Positions 1 to 5,228 of a stretch of DNA of 5,228 nt are shown here, piece after piece; the stretch's first letter is position 1, and the number at the start of each line of letters is the position of its first letter. The stretch covers positions 1-5,228 of the forward strand of contig JABIQT010000209.1 in the NCBI GenBank assembly GCA_018667995.1, in the 5' to 3' direction. This stretch comes from Candidatus Latescibacterota bacterium (GTDB taxonomy: Bacteria; JAAXHH01; JABIQT01). A program made the translations under genes and the position numbers. The notes under the pieces are model-generated. The model saw nothing but the letters and a program-made list of their open reading frames with translations, had not been told where the DNA came from and made no database searches.

Positions 1-1258
1 CTCCCTGAGGGACGAGGGACAGATCGCGCCACCGCACCTGTCGCAAAGCCTTTTCGGACAGTCCCATCATATCGGTCCCATTTACAGCTACGCTACCATC
101 AACCACCCTTCCTGGTGGCTGCACGACCTGCAGTATCGCTGAGGCAACGGTTGTCTTGCCACATCCAGATTCCCCTACGAGTCCCAGTATCTCCCCCTTA
201 TTCAATACCAGATTCACACCTGAAGCAGCAGCAATATCCCCCATGGGTGTGGCATAATGAACGTGCAGGTTATGGATTTGGAGGGGGATTCCAGGTTTTT
301 CCACCTTGAGTAGTGATTCTCTGGCAAGATCGATACGATCGGCTGGGTCTCGCCGCGTAGGCTTGAACCGCCTCAACCTTGGATTTGCGATCTCATCGAG
401 CCCGGTCGTCATAAGAAAGAATCCGGCGAATATGACCATGAGAATCAAGATGGGCGGTAACCACCACCACGTCATTCCCCGCACCAATGCAGCATTGGTT
501 GTTGCTTGATTAATGATCAGGCCCAGCGAGGGTACCCGCGTGGGCCCTAGACCCAAGGCCTCGAGGCCGGTGGCACCCAGTATGGCCGCAGATATGCCAC
601 CTGTGAGACTGGCTGCAAGCCATGGCAACATGTTGGGAGCCATTTCCACAAACATAATCTCCCATGCCGATGCTCCAGACAGCCGAGCCATGCGCACGTA
701 TCCACGTTCGCGTAGAGAGAGGATCTGCGAACGGATCATTCTCGTAGGTCCTGGCCACGCGAAAAGCGCCAGTATCAGCGCCATAGCGGTGGTATCTGTC
801 ATCTGAATGAAGGAGGCAATGACGATGAGGACGACGAGAGAGGGTATGGTCATTGCGGCATCGCTGATGGTGCGAATGATATGGTCCCACCATCCGCCCC
901 GGTATCCCGCGATTGCCCCGAGTATGAGCCCGATGAGCAGACCGATCGACGCTGCGAGAAGACCCACTTTCAGGGAGGAGGACGTGCCCAGAATGAGCTG
1001 CGCCAGCATGTCCTTACCATTGGATTCTGTGCCAAGTGGATATTCAGGCAGACCACCCTCCGACCACATTGGAGGAATATTGAGAGGAGCAGATCCGGTG
1101 TACGCCAGATCAGTATCTCGGAAAAAGCCTCCTAATTCACCAAAGGAGACTACCAGCAATACGGTCCCGAGCCCAGCTATGAATTTGACATTCAGCCAGG
1201 GGGAATCCCAGGTATTCAATGAATTCAGGCGAGTCAGCAAGACGCTAATCAGGGACAA
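1..1258 (-). CDS. DppC-type ABC permease fused to DppD-type ATPase (3' end outside window)
   Basis: This is the second membrane subunit of an Opp/Dpp-type importer, continuous in frame with an ATP-binding domain. Numbering from TTG at 1258, residues 1-298 are permease. There is a first membrane segment around WLNVKFIAGLGTVLLVVSF, then the family motif LGTESNGKDML, several further membrane segments, and the cytoplasmic EAA loop (ARLSGASAWEI...APNMLP), which docks on the ATPase. The permease ends with the typical DEIANPRLRRF. A charged linker of about 28 residues follows, then an ATPase domain starting near LQIHNLHVHYA. Walker A, GESGCGKTT, lies at bases 149-175 and the Q-loop (LSLVPQ) at 5-22. 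No stop interrupts the frame, and no ATG lies in it between linker and Walker A early enough to start a complete ATPase. Permease-ATPase fusions of this family are known, chiefly from Actinobacteria. The start is unclear: no ATG or GTG is available. TTG 1258 is chosen, with a weak GAG 7 nt upstream; a near-cognate ATA at 1321 would overlap the upstream gene by 8 bases. Domain identity is firm; start and ligand are not. Confidence 0.88.
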   Translation of the reverse strand, partial: MSLISVLLTRLNSLNTWDSPWLNVKFIAGLGTVLLVVSFGELGGFFRDTDLAYTGSAPLNIPPMWSEGGLPEYPLGTESNGKDMLAQLILGTSSSLKVGLLAASIGLLIGLILGAIAGYRGGWWDHIIRTISDAAMTIPSLVVLIVIASFIQMTDTTAMALILALFAWPGPTRMIRSQILSLRERGYVRMARLSGASAWEIMFVEMAPNMLPWLAASLTGGISAAILGATGLEALGLGPTRVPSLGLIINQATTNAALVRGMTWWWLPPILILMVIFAGFFLMTTGLDEIANPRLRRFKPTRRDPADRIDLARESLLKVEKPGIPLQIHNLHVHYATPMGDIAAASGVNLVLNKGEILGLVGESGCGKTTVASAILQVVQPPGRVVDGSVAVNGTDMMGLSEKALRQVRWRDLSLVPQG

Positions 1259-1279
1259 GGGGAATCTCGATCTTCCGAA

Positions 1280-1298
1280 ACCGGTGAGCTTGACCGGT
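1280..1298 (-). repeat. Paired ACCGGT sites between or at the start of the permease genes
   Basis: ACCGGT occurs at 1280-1285 and 1293-1298, separated by 7 bases. Because ACCGGT is its own reverse complement the pair can fold as a 6-bp hairpin with a 7-nt loop in the RNA. It lies 21 bases upstream of TTG 1258, or inside the coding region if translation starts at 1321. It may affect initiation of the permease-ATPase gene, or may be chance. Confidence 0.3.
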
Positions 1299-1313
1299 CG
1301 AAAATGGATGAGG

Positions 1314-2324
1314 TCAGTTATGTCTATACGTTATGCGGGGATCGATTAGCGGATACAGTAGATCAAGCAGCAGTACACTGGAGGCGGTTATGATGATAAT
1401 CATATTGGCGATGGCCTGAGTCACCGTATAGTCCTGCGTAATGATAGATTCGTACAACGTATACCCAGTACCGGGATACGCAAAAATGAACTCGACCAGT
1501 ATAGAGCCACTGATAAGCCCGCCCAAGCCCATGGCCAGTGCCGTGATGGCCGGAAGAATAGCATTCCGGACTCCATATCGGAAGAAGATGCGCGTCGGCG
1601 AGAGTCCCTTTACCTGAGCCAGTAGAAAATAGTCCTCATTGTTGACGCTTATCATAAGACCACGCATTCCGAGGGCCCAGCCGCCCATAGATGTCAGGAC
1701 GATCGATACCACGGGCAGGATGGCATGGCTGATCATATCACTGATGAATGGCCAGTTCCAACCCGGATTGACCCACCTGGAATACCCCCCTGTAGAAGGT
1801 AGCCAATGCAGCTCAAAAGCAACCACGTATATCATCACGATGCCGAACATGAAATAGGGAATGGATGCAAACGTGAGGCTGCCCGGAAGGATAATCTGCA
1901 GCCAGCGTGGAGTACCGCGCCAACCCATCGCCGATCCGATGGTAACCCCGACGAGGAAGGACAGGACGGTGGCTACTGATAGCAAGCCAACGGACCATGG
2001 AAGGGCTGGTCGGACGATCTCCCAGGCCCGCGTCGGAAACCGCGCCAGAGAGTAGCCAAAGTCAAACGTGAGGATGTTCTCCCAGTACCGGATATACTGA
2101 ACCCAGAGGGGATCATTCAGGCCGAAACGTTCCTTCCATGCCTCGATAATTTGAGCCGCATTTTCAACATAGCCTTGGTCCAGAGACACCCGATTCACCA
2201 TGGCCGAGACCGGGTCGCCCGGAGACATTCGAGGAATGAAGAAGATCAGTGTGGACCCAAGCCAGATCGTCAGTAGGAACATGGAAAATCGTTGCAGTAC
2301 ATACCCAAGAGTCATGCCACCCAC
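1314..2324 (-). CDS. DppB/OppB-type ABC transporter permease
   Basis: Inner-membrane permease subunit of a peptide/nickel-family ABC importer, forming half of the translocation channel with the DppC-type subunit downstream. Family marks in order, counted from GTG 2324: the N-terminal segment YVLQRFSMFLLTIWLGSTLI, the periplasmic stretch RFGLNDPLWVQY (about 66-77), a core of membrane helices, the EAA loop EDYFLLAQVKGLSPTRIFFR around 230-250 ending in RNAILP, then AYPGTGYTLYESI and the closing LLYPLIDPRI. The length of 336 residues is normal for the family. Three in-frame starts compete. GTG 2345 has a GAGGA only 3 nt away. GTG 2324 has AGAAGAGG at an ideal 6 nt. ATG 2315 gives the family-typical MTLGYVLQRF beginning. 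GTG 2324 is chosen on ribosome-site spacing; the choice alters at most 10 residues. The gene follows the binding-protein gene after an unusually long gap, and its end lies close to or overlaps the permease-ATPase gene. The ligand is not predictable. Confidence 0.94.
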   Translation of the reverse strand: MGGMTLGYVLQRFSMFLLTIWLGSTLIFFIPRMSPGDPVSAMVNRVSLDQGYVENAAQIIEAWKERFGLNDPLWVQYIRYWENILTFDFGYSLARFPTRAWEIVRPALPWSVGLLSVATVLSFLVGVTIGSAMGWRGTPRWLQIILPGSLTFASIPYFMFGIVMIYVVAFELHWLPSTGGYSRWVNPGWNWPFISDMISHAILPVVSIVLTSMGGWALGMRGLMISVNNEDYFLLAQVKGLSPTRIFFRYGVRNAILPAITALAMGLGGLISGSILVEFIFAYPGTGYTLYESIITQDYTVTQAIANMIIIITASSVLLLDLLYPLIDPRITYRHN

Positions 2325-2518
2325 GGCAAACCTCTTCTCATACACCGTTCCTCACAACCATATTTGATGCGATGGATCTCGTCTCTGGGGCAATCCCGGG
2401 GCCCAGACTCGTGGCCAAATATCTGATGCCAAGGGTCGGGCGGAAGGCCTTCACGCATTAAGTGGTGGTTGCAATGGGACGGCACCTCCGAGACATCAGA
2501 GAGAACCATATGACGCAT
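2312..2518 (-). CDS. Doubtful 68-codon small ORF ahead of the DppB-type permease
   Basis: An ATG-to-TGA frame of 68 codons fills most of the gap between the binding-protein gene and the permease gene. Its TGA overlaps the in-frame ATG of the permease at 2315 in an ATGA arrangement typical of translational coupling. The predicted peptide is hydrophilic and rich in His and Cys (for example PSHCNHH, YGCEERC), with no membrane segment or domain that I recognise. No convincing ribosome site precedes ATG 2518. The same frame stays open upstream as far as 2695, overlapping the end of the binding-protein gene, so openness alone is weak evidence. The last nine codons, MRRGLPWVA, have their own ATG with GAGGA 7 nt upstream and could act as a tiny leader. 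It may equally be chance; I lean towards non-coding. Confidence 0.15.
   Translation of the reverse strand: MRHMVLSDVSEVPSHCNHHLMREGLPPDPWHQIFGHESGPRDCPRDEIHRIKYGCEERCMRRGLPWVA
2331..2338 (-). promoter_or_regulatory. Ribosome binding site that supports GTG 2324
   Basis: On the minus strand AGAAGAGG is followed by 6 nt (TTTGCC) and the GTG at 2324. It is the best-placed purine-rich site near the beginning of the DppB-type gene, and the reason that start is preferred over GTG 2345 and ATG 2315. Confidence 0.45.
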
Positions 2519-2657
2519 AGCGATCTTGGAGAACGGATACAAAAGTAGAAAGATTTGGGGTCTATTCTGCCGACTCGATTTGGCACCCCGCCAGTCATTC
2601 TCAGTGATAGGTATACGTATCTTCGCTCTGGGTGTTCGGAACAATCGGCAGGTCAAT
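2346..2657 (-). other. Long intra-operon gap between binding-protein and permease genes
   Basis: About 312 bases without a recognisable gene, unusually long for an operon whose other junctions overlap or are short. In the transcribed direction it contains, first, the right half of a perfect hairpin on the binding-protein stop. Next comes an imperfect 16-bp dyad at 2606-2621. Then there is a weak promoter-like pair (TTGTAT, 17 nt, TATGCG), too poor to call. A GC-rich 6-bp stem lies at 2384-2389/2402-2407. There is no T-run that would make a canonical Rho-independent terminator. None of the three minus-strand frames shows a family that I recognise. It may be a site for mRNA processing or differential expression, or the remnant of a lost gene. 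Confidence 0.5.
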
Positions 2658-2669
2658 TCATTGACCTGC
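2648..2669 (-). repeat. Perfect 10-bp inverted repeat (hairpin) spanning the binding-protein stop codon
   Basis: On the plus strand the arm GCAGGTCAAT (2648-2657) is followed by two bases and then its exact reverse complement ATTGACCTGC (2660-2669). In minus-strand RNA it would fold as a 9-bp stem with a UGAA loop holding the UGA stop of the solute-binding protein gene. The 3' side continues CGATTGTTCC with no U-run, so it is not a standard intrinsic terminator. Stem-loops after binding-protein genes are known in ABC importer operons, where they protect the upstream message from 3' exonucleases or attenuate downstream transcription and so give excess binding protein. That role is inferred here from position. 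Confidence 0.7.
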
Positions 2670-4466
2670 TTTGCGGATTTCTGGCAGGACACCAATGAAG
2701 CTGGGGCACCAAGTGACGGGGCGTTGGTAATAATTGTCCAGAGTCGGCCAGTTCGCCCAATAGGTGGTGTTGAACGGCACGAGCTTCTTAGACTGTGCCG
2801 TTGGAATCACAGGCAACTCGTCATAGTAGATCTCTAACGCCCTGGCCGTTAAATCGAATAGCTCTGGATCTTCCCAATCGAGACGACTTATACGGTCTAC
2901 AATCTCGGTGTATTCGGCGTTGTGCCATCGGAAGCTGTTGGTCTGTGGCAGTTGGGCTCGAACCCCCGTGGGGGCCACACTGTCCGCCCTGAGTTGGCGA
3001 AGCGTGTTCCAGGGCTCAATAATAGATCCGCAGGTCTGCCAGCCGCTCTGAGCTACGTAATTTCCTGTGGCCAGATTGTCGCTCCAGGTTCCGCCCGTCA
3101 GCTTGACCATAACAGCGTCAATGCCGAATCTCTGTAGCTGTTCGATGTAGACGTCCGCTATACGCTCAAGTTCGGTGATTCCTTCGAAGACCTGAATTTC
3201 CAGCTCCAGTTCGTCGCCATTTTTCGACCAATAGCGGTCTGTCTTCGAGTACCCTTTAGATCGTAGAATTCGCTCCGCCTCTATATGGTCAGGTTGGGTG
3301 AATTTCTCGACCGTTTCCCTGGGCACCAGGTCTGTAAAGCGCTTCATGCCAGGATACATGGGCCAGGGATACGGCCCCATGATGGAGGTGCCTTCGTAGG
3401 CGATTTCGATGATCTGCTTTCGGTCCATGACGTAACTGAGCATCCACCGCATGTCCTTGTCGTCCCAGGGAGCAACGGAGTTGTTCAGCGAGAGACTGCG
3501 AGCGCATGGATCAGGCCAGATGAAGGGAGCCTCGCTTTGAAACGAAATCCAGGCAGGATTCCGCTTCGTAAGCGCCTGATAGGATCCAAGCGTGATGTCA
3601 TCCATGGTGTCAAAGCCATTGTCGATTCCTGTCGCCAATCTGATCTCTTGTGTCCCACCGTAGGAGATGATCACCTTCTTCGGAGCTGGAAGCGATTTGA
3701 GACCGATTTTCGCCGCCCACCAGTCATCATGGCGAACCCAAATGGTTTCATTGGATGTGACCTTGTAGAGGCGATATGGTCCTGTACCCATCGGTAGTCC
3801 TGAAGATAGATCAAAGTTCTTAAAGGTCAGGGGATCATCCAGTTTTTCCCACACATGTTTGGGTACGAAATAGTCGACACCGCAGAGATTATCTGAGTAG
3901 CGCTCCAATTTGAACCGCACATTCGGTTTCGTTAGATAGTACACGACTGTCAGGGGATCTGTCTGCTCAACAGATGAAATCCATTCTTTGTAAGCGAAAT
4001 GTTGCCCCATGGTCTCGTTATCAATCTGCAATCGGATAGTAAATACGATATCGGCAGCCGTAAAAGGCTCGCCATCCTGCCACGTGATGCCCTCGCGTAG
4101 TTTTAGGGTCCAGATCGTGTAATCCTCGTTCGGTGTGAACGATTTCGCCATCCAATCCTCGATCTCTCCGGTACCGTAGTTCAACAGGCACAAGGGATCT
4201 GAAAGCTGAGAGAGCCCCCATCCAGCGTTGTTGCCGGGCACATAGGGATTCCAATTGTTGCCACCTTCGAGGCGATTGCTACGATCGATTATCAGCGTAT
4301 CTTCACGTGGGGCGTTGAAGTAGGTCTCGAGCTTTCCGCCTAGAGGCCCCTGGGCATTGCGCGAATCGGTGGCACAAGCGAGGACATTCAAAAGGAGGCA
4401 AAACAGAACAAGCCTGAATAGATGGGTACGGTTCGCAAGTGATACCTCTTGAGGGTGGTTGGTCAC
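2658..4466 (-). CDS. Peptide/nickel-type ABC transporter solute-binding lipoprotein (SBP_bac_5 family)
   Basis: Extracytoplasmic ligand receptor of the importer, 602 residues. The N-terminus has basic residues (R13, R18), a hydrophobic stretch LVLFCLLLNVLA and lipobox V-L-A-C with Cys31, indicating signal peptidase II processing and a lipid anchor. The SBP_bac_5 signature is clear at about 117-145: TIWTLKLREGITWQDGEPF followed by TAADIVFTI. Later family marks are GTGPYRLYKV and WDDKDMRWMLSYVMDRKQII, with the C-terminal lobe ending in WCPSFIGVLPEI. It is somewhat longer than the usual 500-550 residues. The start is GTG 4466, with GGGAG 8 nt upstream, and it overlaps the oxygenase stop by 4 bases (GTGA), so the two are probably translationally coupled. 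No alternative ATG or GTG lies before the signal peptide. The family binds oligopeptides, dipeptides, nickel, opines, some sugars and other ligands; the true ligand is unknown. A hairpin sits on the stop codon. Confidence 0.95.
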   Translation of the reverse strand: MTNHPQEVSLANRTHLFRLVLFCLLLNVLACATDSRNAQGPLGGKLETYFNAPREDTLIIDRSNRLEGGNNWNPYVPGNNAGWGLSQLSDPLCLLNYGTGEIEDWMAKSFTPNEDYTIWTLKLREGITWQDGEPFTAADIVFTIRLQIDNETMGQHFAYKEWISSVEQTDPLTVVYYLTKPNVRFKLERYSDNLCGVDYFVPKHVWEKLDDPLTFKNFDLSSGLPMGTGPYRLYKVTSNETIWVRHDDWWAAKIGLKSLPAPKKVIISYGGTQEIRLATGIDNGFDTMDDITLGSYQALTKRNPAWISFQSEAPFIWPDPCARSLSLNNSVAPWDDKDMRWMLSYVMDRKQIIEIAYEGTSIMGPYPWPMYPGMKRFTDLVPRETVEKFTQPDHIEAERILRSKGYSKTDRYWSKNGDELELEIQVFEGITELERIADVYIEQLQRFGIDAVMVKLTGGTWSDNLATGNYVAQSGWQTCGSIIEPWNTLRQLRADSVAPTGVRAQLPQTNSFRWHNAEYTEIVDRISRLDWEDPELFDLTARALEIYYDELPVIPTAQSKKLVPFNTTYWANWPTLDNYYQRPVTWCPSFIGVLPEIRKAGQ

Positions 4467-5228
4467 TGTACAAGCTCCCGACCTGGAATTCGCTGCGGTT
4501 TCATGGGAGGCTGGTCGCCCTGATAATCACCGAGAACAGGCATGAGTCGATCCAGGGCTTCATGAGGCCAGCCCTCGTGCATCTTTCGGCCGTTATGCGT
4601 AATCCATGCTTGAGTCTCCTCGCAGAGATCATCGTACCAGGGGTGGAACCATATGGTGATGACCGTACGATCCCTATCCGTCTTGTTTGGGTGTGAAGCA
4701 TGAAACAGACGTGCGTCACCCAGTACGAGATCTCCTGCTTTCACGGGGACATCGATCTCTCCTTCAAATGCGCCGTAGATCGGATTGTCCGGGGCATCCA
4801 TACGGCGGACTTCGTCTGTGTGAGCTACCGGGATTAGTTGGTGGAGCAGGTGCCGTTTTCGGTGGGTGCCGGGGAGGACCCGGAGACAGCCGTTTTCGCG
4901 TGATGTGTCCGTAAGATAGTACATGAGGAACAGCATCGGTGCGCGATCGCTGTAGGCTCTCGGGTCGTCCCACATGATACAATCTTGATGCCAGAATAAC
5001 TGGGGACTGTGAGCAGGTTTGTTGATCAGGTAGGCGGACCAGAACCGACTGTCACCACATCCCAGACTCTTTAGAATATCGAGTGCCGCAGGCCATACAA
5101 AAAGATCGACCAATTCCGGTAGCGCGTCAGATCCAATCATGGAGCCCGTGGATTTCTGGGTTCGACGATGTGATGCGTCAATGGATGCTACCTTCTGGTC
5201 TACCAGGGACGTGGTCGCCGTCAGGATA
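4463..5228 (-). CDS. Phytanoyl-CoA dioxygenase (PhyH) family Fe(II)/2-oxoglutarate oxygenase, 5' end outside window
   Basis: Cytoplasmic non-haem iron oxygenase expected to hydroxylate a small molecule using O2 and 2-oxoglutarate. The open frame runs off the right edge; 254 residues are visible. An ATG at 5140 exists, but the preceding 29 codons are open and the family normally extends further N-terminally, so the true start lies beyond the window. Numbering from that ATG, the iron ligands are H51 and D53 (LFWHQDCIMW) and H147 (GDARLFHASHPN). The Arg expected to bind 2-oxoglutarate is R158, or less likely R156, in TDRDRTVITIWFHPW. The segment TSRENGCLRVLPGTHR is the typical PhyH core strand and turn. 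All catalytic residues are present, so it looks active. It ends in a 4-base overlap with the solute-binding protein gene, placing it in the importer operon. PhyH enzymes hydroxylate very diverse substrates (fatty acyl-CoA, ectoine, amino acids, phosphonates), so none is assigned. Confidence 0.93.
   Translation of the reverse strand, partial: ILTATTSLVDQKVASIDASHRRTQKSTGSMIGSDALPELVDLFVWPAALDILKSLGCGDSRFWSAYLINKPAHSPQLFWHQDCIMWDDPRAYSDRAPMLFLMYYLTDTSRENGCLRVLPGTHRKRHLLHQLIPVAHTDEVRRMDAPDNPIYGAFEGEIDVPVKAGDLVLGDARLFHASHPNKTDRDRTVITIWFHPWYDDLCEETQAWITHNGRKMHEGWPHEALDRLMPVLGDYQGDQPPMKPQRIPGRELVQ
4475..4479 (-). promoter_or_regulatory. Ribosome binding site of the solute-binding protein gene
   Basis: GGGAG on the minus strand, 8 nt before GTG 4466 and inside the last codons of the oxygenase gene. 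It supports the GTG start and the GTGA overlap. Confidence 0.6.

Noticed and set aside
510-893. A 127-codon minus-strand frame, His/Arg rich
   Set aside because: It is the permease-ATPase sequence read in the wrong frame; the correct frame gives the EAA loop and membrane segments across the same bases.
807-1349. A 180-codon open frame on the plus strand
   Set aside because: It lies antisense to the DppC-type permease, whose frame has clear family motifs throughout; the translation has no recognisable domain.
2511-2540. Possible sigma-70 promoter TTGTAT-17 nt-TATGCG upstream of the DppB-type gene
   Set aside because: Only about 4 of 6 and 3 of 6 matches to consensus; not distinguishable from background without transcript start data.
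2648-2669. The inverted repeat as a Rho-independent terminator
   Set aside because: In the direction of transcription the stem is followed by CGATTGTTCC, without a run of T; the T-richer side faces the plus strand, where no gene ends.
2526-2837. A 103-codon plus-strand frame partly within the gap
   Set aside because: It is mostly antisense to the end of the binding-protein gene, has no domain or ribosome site that I can support, and would be the only plus-strand gene in the window.
3285-3797. A 170-codon open frame on the plus strand
   Set aside because: Antisense to the solute-binding protein, which is intact and strongly family-like over the whole interval.
4463-5140. ATG 5140 as the real start of the PhyH gene
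   Set aside because: The frame is open upstream to the window edge with protein-like residues, and a start here would remove N-terminal structure normally present in the family; treated as a 5'-truncated gene.

Overview
The window is a section of one bacterial operon read entirely on the minus strand (transcription runs from high to low coordinates). It encodes a peptide/nickel-type (Opp/Dpp family) ABC importer, headed in this window by a phytanoyl-CoA dioxygenase (PhyH)-family oxygenase. There are no RNA genes, mobile elements, CRISPR arrays or phage genes. Base composition looks moderate (roughly half G+C, by eye). The organism cannot be named from the sequence. A lipoprotein-type solute-binding protein, a permease-ATPase fusion and a PhyH enzyme together fit an uncultured environmental bacterium. 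Lineages such as Poribacteria, Latescibacterota or SAR202-type Chloroflexota are only a guess from general knowledge.

Layout in order of transcription: (1) 5228-4463, PhyH-family Fe(II)/2-oxoglutarate oxygenase, 5' end outside the window. (2) 4466-2658, lipoprotein solute-binding protein of the SBP_bac_5 family; its GTG start overlaps the oxygenase stop by 4 bases. (3) 2657-2325, a gap of about 330 bases with no convincing gene. It opens with a perfect 10-bp inverted repeat over the binding-protein stop codon and holds a doubtful 68-codon frame whose stop overlaps an in-frame ATG of the next gene. (4) 2324-1314, DppB-type permease. (5) From about 1258 (or 1321) to the left edge, one uninterrupted frame joining a DppC-type permease to the start of a DppD-type ATPase; it leaves the window just after the Q-loop.

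Inferred function: the lipoprotein captures a peptide-like or other small polar ligand, the two permease units form the channel, and the fused ATPase domain, probably with a second ATPase beyond the left edge, drives import. The oxygenase may act on the imported compound or on a precursor, but the substrate cannot be read from sequence. The points most worth checking are the permease-ATPase fusion, its lack of any ATG or GTG start, the hairpin after the binding-protein gene, and the tight coupling of an oxygenase to an importer.
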